Shown: positions 44,282-53,677 of the stretch, in pieces
How positions within the stretch are numbered: position 1 is the first letter of the stretch
How the letters are laid out: every line of letters starts with the position of its first letter
Source of the DNA: an uncultured Bacteroidota bacterium
GTDB lineage: Bacteria; Bacteroidota; Bacteroidia; B-17B0; Aurantibacillaceae
NCBI GenBank assembly: GCA_937873155.1
Contig: CALMVZ010000011.1
Span: 434,001 to 498,000, forward strand
DNA: 64,000 nucleotides
Reading direction: 5' to 3'
Position numbers and translations under genes: made by a program
The notes under the pieces: model-generated
What the model was told of the DNA's origin: nothing
Database searches by the model: none
What the model saw: only the letters and a program-made list of their open reading frames with translations

Positions 44282-45163
44282 ATGTCAGAATTAGAAGTAT
44301 TAAAGACCTATAAATTATATATCGGCGGACAATTTCCAAGAACGGAAAGCGGAAGATATTATGAGTTAAGAAATGCTAAAAAAGAATTGCTCGCAAATAT
44401 TTGTTTATCATCGCGCAAGGATTTCCGTAACGCAGAAGTAGCAGCGCGTGGCGCATTTTCAGCTTGGAGTGGTAAAACACATTTTAACCGCGGTCAAATT
44501 TTATACCGGATTGCTGAAATGATGGAAGGCCGTAAGGAACAATTTATTTCTGAGTTGATCTCACAAGGCCTGACAAAAAAACAAGCTGAGCAGGAAGTAA
44601 TACTATCCGTCGACCGCTGGGTTTATTATGCGGGCTGGTGTGATAAATATTCGGCCTTGTTTTCAACAGTGAACCCTGTTTCATCTTCTCATTTTAATTT
44701 CTCTGTTCCGGAACCAACGGGTGTCGTTTCCATTATTGCTCCTGAAAAATCTTCTCTGTTAGGTTTATGTTCTGTGATCGCGCCTGTAATTGCAGGAGGA
44801 AATACGTGTGTTGTTCTGGCTTCAGAAAAAATGCCCCTGTGCAGTATTACTTTGGCAGAAGTTTTGGCAACATCTGACCTTTCGGGAGGGGTTGTAAATA
44901 TTCTGACAGGCACAAGCGCAGAATTACATTCTCATTTTTCTTCCCACATGGATGTGAACGCTGTGATCTATTGTAGAAATAATAAAGAAGAAATAAAGCT
45001 GATCGGCGAGAACGCCTCATTAAATGTGAAGCGCGTTTTTTATTGGGATAAAGATTGGGCCAAAGACGAATCTCAAAACCCATACCTGATCTTAGACCTC
45101 CAGGAAACGAAAACTACCTGGCACCCGGTTGAGAATATTGGGACGAGTGGAAGTAAGTACTAA
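44282..45163 (+). CDS. C-terminally short aldehyde-dehydrogenase-like protein
   Basis: From ATG 44282 there are 293 residues, against about 480 for a full ALDH. It matches the N-terminal NAD-binding half: KLYIGGQFPRTESG, WSGKTHFNRGQILYRIAEMM, EPTGVVSIIAPEKSSLLGL and SGGVVNILTG. The catalytic cysteine and the ELGGK segment are absent, and the protein ends in KTTWHPVENIG. Short ALDH-like proteins with this ending exist as real genes in Bacteroidota and Actinobacteria, next to full-length ALDHs, but none lies here. It may be a non-catalytic partner or a decaying gene. Confidence 0.75.
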   Translation: MSELEVLKTYKLYIGGQFPRTESGRYYELRNAKKELLANICLSSRKDFRNAEVAARGAFSAWSGKTHFNRGQILYRIAEMMEGRKEQFISELISQGLTKKQAEQEVILSVDRWVYYAGWCDKYSALFSTVNPVSSSHFNFSVPEPTGVVSIIAPEKSSLLGLCSVIAPVIAGGNTCVVLASEKMPLCSITLAEVLATSDLSGGVVNILTGTSAELHSHFSSHMDVNAVIYCRNNKEEIKLIGENASLNVKRVFYWDKDWAKDESQNPYLILDLQETKTTWHPVENIGTSGSKY

Positions 45164-45174
45164 CAAATCAGAAA

Positions 45175-45233
45175 GTCATCCTGAACTTGTTTCAGGATAT
45201 TTTATGATGCCGAAACAAGTCCGGCATGACCAC
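45175..45233. repeat. REP-like palindromic intergenic element, copy 2
   Basis: GAACTTGTTTC (45183-45193) and GAAACAAGTCC (45212-45222) form the same nested inverted repeat as 12999-13053, with outer GTCAT/ATGAC ends (45175-45179 and 45226-45230) that are weaker in copy 1. It lies between two convergent genes, where its hairpin could also serve as a bidirectional terminator. Confidence 0.75.
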
Positions 45234-45234
45234 G

Positions 45235-45909
45235 TTATTTTTTATTGTAATAATCTTTAATGATCAGATCACTTTTCGCAACTGAAGTTTTCAGCCACTC
45301 TAAATAAATTTCTTGTTTATCCGACTCACTTATCAATGTTGGGATCTTTTGTTCCCTCATCCGCGTTGTTAACTCATACATGCACAGGGCGGCGCAAACG
45401 CTGATATTAAAACTCTCTGTAAAACCATACATTGGTATTTTCACAAACTCATCGGCCATTTTAAAAACAGTTTCACTTATGCCGTCGATCTCCGTTCCGA
45501 AAACTAAAGCGAATGGTTTTGTGACGTCTAATTCTGAAATTGTACAGTCATCTTTATGCGGAGTTGTAGCTACGATCCTATACCCTTTACTTTTTAATTC
45601 ACTTATACATTTTACAGTATTATTCTCTTCTGTATTGTGTTTTTTGATCGTCAGCCATTGCGTAGAGCCCATCGACACATCTTCACTGATCTTGAATTTA
45701 TTCCTGTTCTCAATGAAATGAACATCCTGTACACCGAAACAATCACAGCTCCGTAACACAGCACTTGCATTATGCGCCTGGTAAACATCCTCTAAAACAA
45801 CGGTCATGTGCCGGGTACGTTCGGCCAAAACCTCCTTTAAGCGGTCACGCCGGCGATCGCTGACAAAACCTTCCATATATTTTATCAGTTCAAGGGTATT
45901 TTCTTGCAT
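45235..45909 (-). CDS. trmH: tRNA (guanosine-2'-O)-methyltransferase, SpoU/TrmH family
   Basis: A 224-residue SPOUT methyltransferase. Motif 1 appears as VYQAHNASAVLRSCDCFGV (the NxxAxxR), motif 2 as FALVFGTEIDGIS, and motif 3 as IPMYGFTESFNISVCAALCMY. It most likely methylates G18 of tRNAs; a rRNA-specific role cannot be excluded. It is convergent with the short ALDH gene across a REP-like element and divergent from the patatin gene. Confidence 0.92.
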   Translation of the reverse strand: MQENTLELIKYMEGFVSDRRRDRLKEVLAERTRHMTVVLEDVYQAHNASAVLRSCDCFGVQDVHFIENRNKFKISEDVSMGSTQWLTIKKHNTEENNTVKCISELKSKGYRIVATTPHKDDCTISELDVTKPFALVFGTEIDGISETVFKMADEFVKIPMYGFTESFNISVCAALCMYELTTRMREQKIPTLISESDKQEIYLEWLKTSVAKSDLIIKDYYNKK

Positions 45910-46011
45910 ACAGCAAAGATACTTTTATTAAATTTACTGTATGCAAACCCTGAGGAAGAAAATCAATCCTGGGTATTGAGGCATACAAAAATTAAAGAGG
46001 GAGAACTATTT

Positions 46012-47013
46012 ATGGCAACAAAGAAGATTGATTTAGCCCTTCAGGGTGGTGGAGCACATGGGGCTTATTCATGGGGGGTTATCGACCGTTTGTTAGATGA
46101 TGAACGTATTGAGATAGAAGGTGTATGCGGTACCAGTGCCGGCGCTATGAATGGGGTATGTACCATTTATGGTTTGAATAAAGGCGGCAAGAACATGGCG
46201 AAACATATCTTGGTAAAATTCTGGCACAAGATCTCCGAAGCAGGAAAATTATCATTATTGCAGCCTTCTTGGATGGATAAAATGATGAGTCCCGGGAATA
46301 TGGATTTTTCTCCGACCTATAAGTTATTCAGCATGGCCTCTGAGAATTTCTCACCGGCACAGTTGAACCCGCTTGGATTAAATCCGCTTGAAAAAATATT
46401 GACCGACCTTATCGATTTCGATGAACTTCATAAAATGAGTCCGCCAAAATTATTTGTGTGTGCAACTAATGTGCGTACCTGCGAAGCAAAAGTTTTTGGA
46501 TTCAGCGAAATTACTGCGAAGGCTGTTTTAGCTTCGGCATGTTTGCCTTATATGTATAAAGCTGTGGAAATTGACGGTGAGTTTTATTGGGATGGTGGTT
46601 ATATGGGAAATCCACCTTTGGAGCCATTGATCGAACATACTGAAGACACGGACGACATTTTATTGATCCAGATCAATCCGATCAGAACAAAAACTGTTCC
46701 GACAAACATCGAAGAAATTAAAGACCGCGTGAACGAGATCAGTTTTAATTCAGCTTTAATGCATGAGATAAAACATTTGCAATTCAAACAGGACCTGATC
46801 GCAAAAGGTGTTAAGTTAGGGGAGAAGATCCCTAAAGTAAATATTCACAATATCAGTGCAGACATGGATCTTGGCGATTTTAATTTATCAAGTAAGTTAA
46901 ATACATCCTGGGATTTTTTAATGCACCTTAAAAATTTAGGCTACCAGGCATGCGATACCTGGATCAAAGCTAATTACGATAAAATAGGAAAAGAATCTAC
47001 ATTTAAAATATAA
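46012..47013 (+). CDS. Patatin-like phospholipase
   Basis: A 333-residue protein from ATG 46012; the open frame upstream (to 45904) overlaps trmH and is rejected. It has the oxyanion-loop GGGAHG (12-17), nucleophile GTSAG with Ser42, and the dyad Asp194 in DGGYMGNPPL. No signal peptide is seen, so it is a cytoplasmic lipid acyl hydrolase of the RssA-like group. Substrate unknown. Confidence 0.9.
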   Translation: MATKKIDLALQGGGAHGAYSWGVIDRLLDDERIEIEGVCGTSAGAMNGVCTIYGLNKGGKNMAKHILVKFWHKISEAGKLSLLQPSWMDKMMSPGNMDFSPTYKLFSMASENFSPAQLNPLGLNPLEKILTDLIDFDELHKMSPPKLFVCATNVRTCEAKVFGFSEITAKAVLASACLPYMYKAVEIDGEFYWDGGYMGNPPLEPLIEHTEDTDDILLIQINPIRTKTVPTNIEEIKDRVNEISFNSALMHEIKHLQFKQDLIAKGVKLGEKIPKVNIHNISADMDLGDFNLSSKLNTSWDFLMHLKNLGYQACDTWIKANYDKIGKESTFKI

Positions 47014-47116
47014 GCCAGACTTTTCTCCTCTTGTTTAAGAAGAGGCCGTTAATTATCCCCTTTAGCAGATAGTTTGCGAGAGAGGTCGCCAAAGGCGGAA
47101 TTAAATACGAAAGACT
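47014..47116. other. Spacer with a hairpin after the patatin gene
   Basis: 103 bp with CCTCTT (47027-47032) and AAGAGG (47040-47045) forming a short stem, followed by no T run. The tail (GAGAGAGGTCGCCAAAGGCGG, in part) resembles a dispersed repeat fragment like that at 5690-5765. It may work as a weak terminator before the peptidase gene. Confidence 0.35.
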
Positions 47117-48808
47117 ATGCAACGCAATTACATTCCAAAAGAGTTTACCATTTCAACATGGGACAAATTAGAGCCTTATTTTTCAAAACTTGAGGAAAGA
47201 AAGATCACATCTGCAGATGACCTGGAAAAATGGTTGCGGGATTACAATGAACTAGGGGCGGTTGTCAGTGAGAATATGGCGTGGCGTTATATTAAAATGA
47301 CCTGCGATACCACGAATGAAGAGATAAGAAACAGTTTTAATGATTTCATTACAAACATTGAGCCGAATATTTCCCCTATCTCAAATAAACTTAATAAAAA
47401 ATTAGTTGAGAGTCCTTCGAGTAAAGACCTGAATGAGAAAAAGTACTTTGTTTATTTACGTGGAGTAAAGAATAGTATTGAATTATTCCGTGAAGAAAAT
47501 ATTCCGTTGTTCACGCAGCTTCAACAAAAAGAGCAGCAATTCGGTGAAATTTCCGGGGCTCAAAGCATAGAGCATAATGGAGAAAAAATGACCTTGCAAA
47601 AAGCGGGCGTGTTCTTAAAAGATCTGAACCGTGCTTTGCGTGAGGAGGTTTATCGCAAGATACAAAATCGTCGTGCTCAAGATGAAGAAGCTTTAAATAA
47701 TTTGTATTCTGAATTAATTCAACTTCGTCATCAGGTAGCGTTGAACACCGGCTTCAAAAATTTCCGTGATTATAAACATCAATCGCTGGGACGATTTGAT
47801 TACAGTGTTCAGGATTGTTTGAATTTTCATGATGCTGTTCAAAAGCATGTTGTGCCGTTAGTGACAGAGCAGGAAAAGAAGCGCAAAGAGAAATTAAACC
47901 TGCCCGATTACCGTCCATGGGATAAAGAAGTGGATGCCGAAGGAAAACCTCCTTTAAAGCCATTTGATGGGGCAAGAGACCTGATCAACAAAACAGTAAA
48001 ATGTTTTGATAGTATTGATAAATTCTTTGGGGATTGCATCCGCACCATGGATAAAATGGGAAGACTTGATTTGGATTCCCGTTTAGGAAAAGCGCCGGGA
48101 GGATACCAATATCCATTGTATGAAACGGAAGTTCCATTTATATTCATGAATGCAGTTGGTCTCCATCGTGATATGGTGACGATGGTTCATGAAGGAGGAC
48201 ATGCTATTCATTCGTTCTTAGATATTCCGTTAGACCTTGTAGATTTCAAATCACCACCAAGTGAAGTTGCTGAATTGGCGAGTATGAGCATGGAGTTGAT
48301 CAGTATGGAGCATTGGGATGCATTTTTTAATAATGAAGAAGAATTGAAGCGCGCTAAACGTCAGCAATTGGAAAGCGTATTAGATGCATTGCCTTGGATC
48401 GCGGCTGTAGATAAATTCCAGCATTGGGTGTATCAAAATCCGAACCATACAGTTGAAGAACGTTATTCAACATGGATGCAACTCATGAAAGATTTTGGAA
48501 CCGGTGTTGTGAATTACGAAGGGCTGGAAGCAAATCTGAAAAGAAGATGGCAGGTACAATTACATTTATTCGAAGTACCATTTTATTATATAGAATATGG
48601 TTTTGCGCAATTAGGAGCTATTGCTGTATGGAGAAACTATAAACGTGACCCTAAAAAAGCAATTGAACAATACAAAACCGCATTAGCTTTGGGCTATACA
48701 AAACCAATTCCTGAAATCTATAAAGCGGCCGGAATAGAATTTAATTTCTCGCCTGAGTATGTGAAGGAGTTGGCGATGTTTGTAAAAGAGGAGTATGATA
48801 AGTTATAA
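47117..48808 (+). CDS. M3-family oligoendopeptidase
   Basis: A 563-residue metallopeptidase. The zinc site is VHEGGHAIHSF with His358, Glu359 and His362, and the third ligand Glu lies downstream in SPPSEVAELASMSMEL. The helical N-terminal half and length agree with PepF/oligoendopeptidase F-like enzymes. It cleaves short peptides in the cytoplasm. The 3' end faces a membrane protein gene 1 bp away. Confidence 0.93.
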   Translation: MQRNYIPKEFTISTWDKLEPYFSKLEERKITSADDLEKWLRDYNELGAVVSENMAWRYIKMTCDTTNEEIRNSFNDFITNIEPNISPISNKLNKKLVESPSSKDLNEKKYFVYLRGVKNSIELFREENIPLFTQLQQKEQQFGEISGAQSIEHNGEKMTLQKAGVFLKDLNRALREEVYRKIQNRRAQDEEALNNLYSELIQLRHQVALNTGFKNFRDYKHQSLGRFDYSVQDCLNFHDAVQKHVVPLVTEQEKKRKEKLNLPDYRPWDKEVDAEGKPPLKPFDGARDLINKTVKCFDSIDKFFGDCIRTMDKMGRLDLDSRLGKAPGGYQYPLYETEVPFIFMNAVGLHRDMVTMVHEGGHAIHSFLDIPLDLVDFKSPPSEVAELASMSMELISMEHWDAFFNNEEELKRAKRQQLESVLDALPWIAAVDKFQHWVYQNPNHTVEERYSTWMQLMKDFGTGVVNYEGLEANLKRRWQVQLHLFEVPFYYIEYGFAQLGAIAVWRNYKRDPKKAIEQYKTALALGYTKPIPEIYKAAGIEFNFSPEYVKELAMFVKEEYDKL

Positions 48809-48809
48809 C

Positions 48810-49523
48810 TTAGTTCTTTTTTAAACGTTCCAGCGTCTTTTCAATCGACTTCTCATTCGTCATCAGGGCCTTCTGAATTCGTTTGGCGTAAGTGATACTG
48901 TCCGTAATTTCTTTATTCTTATGACTGATCTCATCATGACTTTTCTTCACCTCGTTTAGTAATTCTAAACGGAGGGATTCATTTCTGAAGACCAAGAATA
49001 AAAGTATGGCGGAAAGAATTATGGTGTCCTGGAAATAATAAAATAACGGAACCTTTTCCGCTAAGGGTTTAAAAGAGTAGGCGTTCGTTACTTCGAGAAC
49101 ATAAAAAGATATGAAGGCGAGGATAACCATAACAGCCCAGAATAAAGCAATTCTTCTATTACTGATTGTGAGCGCAAAAACAGGGATCACAAGAAGGCTG
49201 TAGAGGTCAGGAGAATAAATGCCTCCTGTAGCAATGGCAGCAGATGTTAGCGCGAGAAAACTTATACCATTCAGAAAGAGAGCCATAAAAGTAAACGAAC
49301 CGGTTCTTTTGAAAACGAACATAGAGATAAGGATCACTACCGCAAATCCTCCGCCAATACTAAGATAGATAGGATCGTGAATCGCATATACAGCATAGAA
49401 GAATGAAAATATAGTTATTGCAATAATTAGCAAACAGGCTGCAGAAACAAAACTTGCTTTACGGAACAATTCCTTATCCGACTTGAGTTTATCAGGAACA
49501 AAATAATGGATCAATTTTTTCAC
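48810..49523 (-). CDS. Membrane protein with sensor-type linker but no output domain
   Basis: A 237-residue protein from GTG 49523. About six transmembrane segments span residues 25-190. The C-terminal tail, HDEISHKNKEITDSITYAKR and on to the end, is the coiled linker that normally connects a 7TM-like sensor to a SpoIIE phosphatase, but the protein ends there. The neighbour at 49562-50932 has the same linker with the phosphatase attached. It may be a regulatory partner or a truncated paralogue. Confidence 0.7.
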   Translation of the reverse strand: MKKLIHYFVPDKLKSDKELFRKASFVSAACLLIIAITIFSFFYAVYAIHDPIYLSIGGGFAVVILISMFVFKRTGSFTFMALFLNGISFLALTSAAIATGGIYSPDLYSLLVIPVFALTISNRRIALFWAVMVILAFISFYVLEVTNAYSFKPLAEKVPLFYYFQDTIILSAILLFLVFRNESLRLELLNEVKKSHDEISHKNKEITDSITYAKRIQKALMTNEKSIEKTLERLKKN

Positions 49524-49561
49524 TATACGAATATATAAAATATCCGCAAGAATGGATGGCT

Positions 49562-50932
49562 TTATAATTTAATGCCGATGATACACACATCATCAACCTG
49601 CTCAATATTTCCTTTCCAGTCAGTAAACGTATTGTCCAATACATCACGTTGTTCGGTCATGGATAGATTTTTATTTCTTAAGATAAGATCAGCAAGTTGT
49701 TTGTATTTGAATTTTTTTCCTTTTGGCCCGCCGAATTGATCGGCGTAACCATCAGTGAATAAATACACCAATGTTCCTTTTGCTAAATTCAACACGTGAG
49801 TGGTGAAAGAAGTATATTTTTCACTTTTGCCAACGGGCTGTTTGTTAGCTGTGATCTCTTTTAATTCATTATCATTATTAATATACCAAAGCGGGTTGTT
49901 GGCGCCGGCCCATGCAACTTCTCTTGTTTTTGTATTTATAACACAAAGCGAAATATCCATGCCATCTTTAATATCTGTATGTCCTTTCTTAAATGTATCG
50001 ACAACCATTTCAGTTACCTTATCTAAGATCTCTCCCGGTTTTTTTAATTCTAATTCAGATACGGCTTTATTTAATGCATTACTGCAAACTAAACTTACCA
50101 TAGCTCCCGGTACACCATGACCAGTGCAATCCGCGGCAGCGACAAAGAAATAATCGTCTTTGTGTTCTGCAAAATAAAAATCCCCGGCAACTATATCTTT
50201 TGGTTTGTACAAGATAAAGCTGTCGGGAACAGAATTATAGATCTCTTCTTCGGGAGGAAGAATAGCTTCCTGCAATCTTTTGGCGTAAGTGATACTGTCG
50301 ATGATCTCAGTATTTTTCTGACTGATCTCTTTGTTCTTCTCTTCTAATTCTTCTTCATATTCTTCAGAATCAGACCTGAAATGATGAACGATAAAAAAGA
50401 TAACCATGAATACAGTTGCTACAGAACAGGTAGAGTAGATCCACTGTGCCGTTACAGGTAGCTGAACTAAAGGATCGAATAGATTCTGATAAAGCGTTAT
50501 CAAAAAGAAAGAAAGCATATTAATGCCGAACATTAAATAAATGGTGCGCTTGTTCTTAAATAAAATTAACGGTAAAGTGGCCGATGTGAGAAGTAAATAT
50601 TTATCGCCTAGCTCTGAACTATTATGAATACATACACCTATTAGAAAGAATAAAGGGATCACTGCAAAATAACCCCTGCAAAATTTTAATTGTCCGATAT
50701 GATTTAAATATGGTGGCAGCCCGAAGGCAAACATAAAAGGGACAGTAAGATACAGTACATGTGAAAGATCAAACAGAGGAGCGCTTACCGAAAATACGAT
50801 CATTGTTAACACATTAATGATACTCATCCGGTTAATGAACAAGAGGCTTTTGCGGTCGTGAGGGGTTAGGGCCAACCGTAAACCGGAAACGGTGATCTTC
50901 TTCCAGGCGTAATAAATGTAGTTTGAATTCAT
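49562..50932 (-). CDS. Membrane-bound SpoIIE-type PP2C serine phosphatase
   Basis: A 456-residue protein. About six membrane segments span residues 30-175, followed by a coiled linker (EISQKNTEIIDSITYAKRLQ). The phosphatase domain (about 230-456) shows DIVAGDFYFAEHKDD, ADCTGHGVPGAMVSL and VYLFTDGYADQFGG, the acidic metal-binding positions of the PP2C/SpoIIE family. Such proteins act in partner switching with anti-sigma-type kinases or in environmental signalling. The paralogue at 48810-49523 follows on the same strand after 38 bp. Confidence 0.9.
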   Translation of the reverse strand: MNSNYIYYAWKKITVSGLRLALTPHDRKSLLFINRMSIINVLTMIVFSVSAPLFDLSHVLYLTVPFMFAFGLPPYLNHIGQLKFCRGYFAVIPLFFLIGVCIHNSSELGDKYLLLTSATLPLILFKNKRTIYLMFGINMLSFFLITLYQNLFDPLVQLPVTAQWIYSTCSVATVFMVIFFIVHHFRSDSEEYEEELEEKNKEISQKNTEIIDSITYAKRLQEAILPPEEEIYNSVPDSFILYKPKDIVAGDFYFAEHKDDYFFVAAADCTGHGVPGAMVSLVCSNALNKAVSELELKKPGEILDKVTEMVVDTFKKGHTDIKDGMDISLCVINTKTREVAWAGANNPLWYINNDNELKEITANKQPVGKSEKYTSFTTHVLNLAKGTLVYLFTDGYADQFGGPKGKKFKYKQLADLILRNKNLSMTEQRDVLDNTFTDWKGNIEQVDDVCIIGIKL

Positions 50933-51031
50933 TTTTACGGGGGTTTACTATATGGTTATACCACCTTAAAAATAAAGGGTTTCAATTATTACGTTAAATT
51001 AATAGCTAAAGGGACTCTTTAAAGGCCTGAA

Positions 51032-51058
51032 AGCCCTGAAACCCTGTGTTTACGGGCT
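51032..51058 (-). terminator. Weak hairpin at the end of the MORN lipoprotein gene
   Basis: AGCCCTGAAAC (51032-51042) and GTTTACGGGCT (51048-51058) pair with a two-base internal mismatch. It overlaps the stop codon and, read on the minus strand, is not followed by a clear T run. Terminator role is tentative. Confidence 0.35.
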
Positions 51059-51539
51059 ATTTGGAGGATGTTACATCTATATCCTCTTTAAAAGTGATGC
51101 GTTGAGCTACGGCTCCGGATTCATCATAAAACACCCAAATACTATCACGCAGATCGTTCTTATACCAGCCGTTGTATCTTGGCTTCCCGTTTTCATAAAA
51201 GACATTGTTTGCACCATGACGAAGGCCTTTATCATAAAAACATTCACTCCACATCATACCATTCGCGTAAAATGCCAGCCACTGGCCATGACGTTTCCCA
51301 AAACGGAAAAAACCTTTGAATTTAACATTGCCGTTCTCCCATTTTGACAAGTGATCGCCGGTATAATTAGTGTCAGGCGGTTCTATAAGATATTTATTCA
51401 ATTCTTTTTTAACAGCGCTATCTATTTTATTGGCTTGCGCAATAGAGTCCTTATTAATAGCAGTTTCTTTTTGAGTTCCGTTGTTACATGAGAACAAAAC
51501 GAAAAAGGGAAGAATGTAAAGGATGTGTTTCAGGATCAT
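51057..51539 (-). CDS. MORN-repeat (YwqK-type) lipoprotein
   Basis: A 160-residue protein with a lipobox (ILPFFVLFSC, lipidated Cys17 or nearby). From about residue 65 there are tandem MORN-2-like units: KWENGNVKFKGFFRFGKRHG, WLAFYANGMMWSECFYDKG and NNVFYENGKPRYNGWYKND. Such repeats are common in Bacteroidota lipoproteins; they are often annotated as toxin-antitoxin YwqK antitoxins without proof. Function is unknown. Confidence 0.82.
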   Translation of the reverse strand: MILKHILYILPFFVLFSCNNGTQKETAINKDSIAQANKIDSAVKKELNKYLIEPPDTNYTGDHLSKWENGNVKFKGFFRFGKRHGQWLAFYANGMMWSECFYDKGLRHGANNVFYENGKPRYNGWYKNDLRDSIWVFYDESGAVAQRITFKEDIDVTSSK

Positions 51540-51553
51540 ACCGCAAAAATAAT

Positions 51554-52531
51554 TTATTTTTTTCTTTCTATCGAATACACCACTAATTGCTCAAGGCTGT
51601 TACGTGATGGAGACTCGGGGAAGTCTTTCAATAAAGTTAAGGCTTTATTTTTATAATCCAGCATTATTTTTTCTGCATAAGCTATACCGCCTTTCGCGAT
51701 CACAAAATCGATAACAACTTTAACTTTATCCGTATCTGTATTATGATTTTTAATGATATTGATGATCTTCCGTTTCTCGAGCCACGAACTTTGGTTCAGC
51801 GCATATATTAAAGGTAAGGTCATTTTCTTTTCTTTAATATCAATACCGGTGGGTTTGCCAATATCAGAACTGCTGCCGAAATCGAAAAGATCATCCTTGA
51901 TCTGAAATGCCATTCCTGTTAAAATACCAAACTCTTTAAACTTTGCGATCGTATTTTTATCTTCAGTCACAGATGCCGCACCGCTTGCACAACAAGCGGC
52001 AACTAAACTCGCGGTCTTCTGACGGATGATCTCATAATAAATTTCTTCAGATATATCCAGCCTGCGCGCCTTTTCAATTTGTAACAATTCACCCTCGCTC
52101 ATTTCTTTTACCGCGGTGCTAACTATTTTCAGTAAATGAAAATCATCATTGTCCAGCGATAATAGCAAGCCCCTCGATAATAAAAAATCCCCGATCAGCA
52201 CGGCGATCTTATTTTTCCAGATAGCATTTACACTGAAAAATCCGCGGCGTTCGTTACTATCATCAACAACATCATCATGCACTAAAGTTGCCGTGTGTAA
52301 TAATTCAATTAACGCTGCCGCACGATAAGTACTTTCATTAATGGTCCCAACTGTTTGAGCACTTAAGAACACGAACATGGGACGTAACTGCTTCCCTTTT
52401 CTCTTAACAATGTAATTAGTGATCTTGTCCAGTAAAGGCACAGAACTTTTCATAGAATCTTTGAACTTTGATTCAAAGATCTTCATATGCTCGGCAACGG
52501 GTGCCTTGATATTTTGTGTAGGTGTTGGCAA
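51554..52531 (-). CDS. Polyprenyl diphosphate synthase (trans-isoprenyl type)
   Basis: A 325-residue protein from a TTG start at 52531, which gives the usual family N terminus. First Asp-rich motif DDVVDDSNERRG with DDxxD at 86-90, second motif QIKDDLFDF. The KRKGKQLRPMFVFLSA segment is typical. It makes a long-chain prenyl diphosphate, most likely for menaquinone. Chain length cannot be judged safely. It lies 14 bp before the MORN gene and 40 bp after rlmN on the same strand, in a three-gene operon. Confidence 0.92.
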   Translation of the reverse strand: MPTPTQNIKAPVAEHMKIFESKFKDSMKSSVPLLDKITNYIVKRKGKQLRPMFVFLSAQTVGTINESTYRAAALIELLHTATLVHDDVVDDSNERRGFFSVNAIWKNKIAVLIGDFLLSRGLLLSLDNDDFHLLKIVSTAVKEMSEGELLQIEKARRLDISEEIYYEIIRQKTASLVAACCASGAASVTEDKNTIAKFKEFGILTGMAFQIKDDLFDFGSSSDIGKPTGIDIKEKKMTLPLIYALNQSSWLEKRKIINIIKNHNTDTDKVKVVIDFVIAKGGIAYAEKIMLDYKNKALTLLKDFPESPSRNSLEQLVVYSIERKK

Positions 52532-52571
52532 TTAAACCGTAAAATTAGGACTTCTTACGACTTATAAAAAT

Positions 52572-53633
52572 CTATTTCAATTCCTGCACCGCCAATTTGT
52601 TCTTATTGGCTAACTGTCCGCAGGCGGCATCAATATCCTTACCACGGCTGCGGCGGACATTTACAATTACCTTGTTCTTTTCAAGATGTTGAACAAAAGC
52701 GGCCAGGCGCTCGGGGGTCGTTTGTTTAAATTCACCGTCATCTATAGGATTGTATTCAATAATGTTTACTTTCGATTTTATGCGCTTGCAATAGTCTGCC
52801 AATTCCTGCGCGTCTTTAATGCTATCATTGAAATCTTTAAAAACTATGTATTCAAAAGTAACACGGGTTCCGGTTTTCTCAGTAAAATAATTCAATGCTT
52901 CTGCTAAATTATCCAATGAATTCGTTTCGTTGATCGGCATGATCTTATTCCGCTTTTCATCATTTGCCGCGTGAAGTGATAATGCTAAATTGAATTTTAC
53001 ACCATCATCTCCGAGTTTCATTATCATTTTGGCAACACCAGCGGTAGAAACAGTAATGCGTTGCGGACTCATTCCCAATCCTTGCGGAGAAATGATCTTT
53101 TCAGTCGAGCGGATCATCTCAGCGTAATTCAACAACGGTTCTCCCATTCCCATGTAAACGATATTTGTCAGAGGCGCATCATATTTTTCCCTGGCCTGAT
53201 CGCGGATCAAAACAACCTGGTCAAAGATCTCATCTGCATTTAAATTGCGCATCCGTTTTAATTTGCCGGTAGCACAAAAAGCACAGGTTAAACTACAGCC
53301 TACTTGTGACGAGATGCACGCTGTCATTCTATCGCTTGAAGGGATCAATACGCTTTCCACAACATAATCATCATGTAATTTCATCGCGCACTTGATGGTT
53401 TTGTCCTTGCTGATCTGAAGATCGTGGATCTCAACGGCATTGATCGTAAAATTCTCATCTAACCAATCACGCATTGGTTTTGATAAATTGCTCATGTCAT
53501 CAAAAGTAACAGCGCGCTTTGCCCACAACCAATCATAGATCTGTTTGGCACGGAAGGATGGCTCGCCTTTTTGTTTTACCAATTGGGCTAATTCATCCAG
53601 GCTGAGTTTGCGTATGTCTTTTCTTGCAGGCAT
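52572..53633 (-). CDS. rlmN: 23S rRNA (adenine-2503-C2)-methyltransferase
   Basis: A 353-residue radical-SAM methyltransferase. The cluster motif CxxxCxxC is C113-SLT-C117-AF-C120, followed by ATGKLKRMRNL. The second catalytic cysteine is Cys338 in AACGQLANK. MGMGEPLLNY and LALSLHAAND are family signatures. It methylates A2503 of 23S rRNA and possibly A37 of tRNA. Its start is 44 bp from the divergent amidohydrolase start. Confidence 0.96.
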   Translation of the reverse strand: MPARKDIRKLSLDELAQLVKQKGEPSFRAKQIYDWLWAKRAVTFDDMSNLSKPMRDWLDENFTINAVEIHDLQISKDKTIKCAMKLHDDYVVESVLIPSSDRMTACISSQVGCSLTCAFCATGKLKRMRNLNADEIFDQVVLIRDQAREKYDAPLTNIVYMGMGEPLLNYAEMIRSTEKIISPQGLGMSPQRITVSTAGVAKMIMKLGDDGVKFNLALSLHAANDEKRNKIMPINETNSLDNLAEALNYFTEKTGTRVTFEYIVFKDFNDSIKDAQELADYCKRIKSKVNIIEYNPIDDGEFKQTTPERLAAFVQHLEKNKVIVNVRRSRGKDIDAACGQLANKNKLAVQELK

Positions 53634-53677
53634 GGCGCAAAGATACGATATTATCAGGCATTTATTATATTTACATC

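Noticed and set aside
45904-46011. Upstream extension of the patatin gene
   Set aside because: It overlaps the start of trmH and has no family likeness; ATG 46012 begins directly before the conserved strand.
51057-51539. Calling the MORN lipoprotein an antitoxin
   Set aside because: That label on YwqK-like repeats lacks evidence, and no toxin gene is adjacent.
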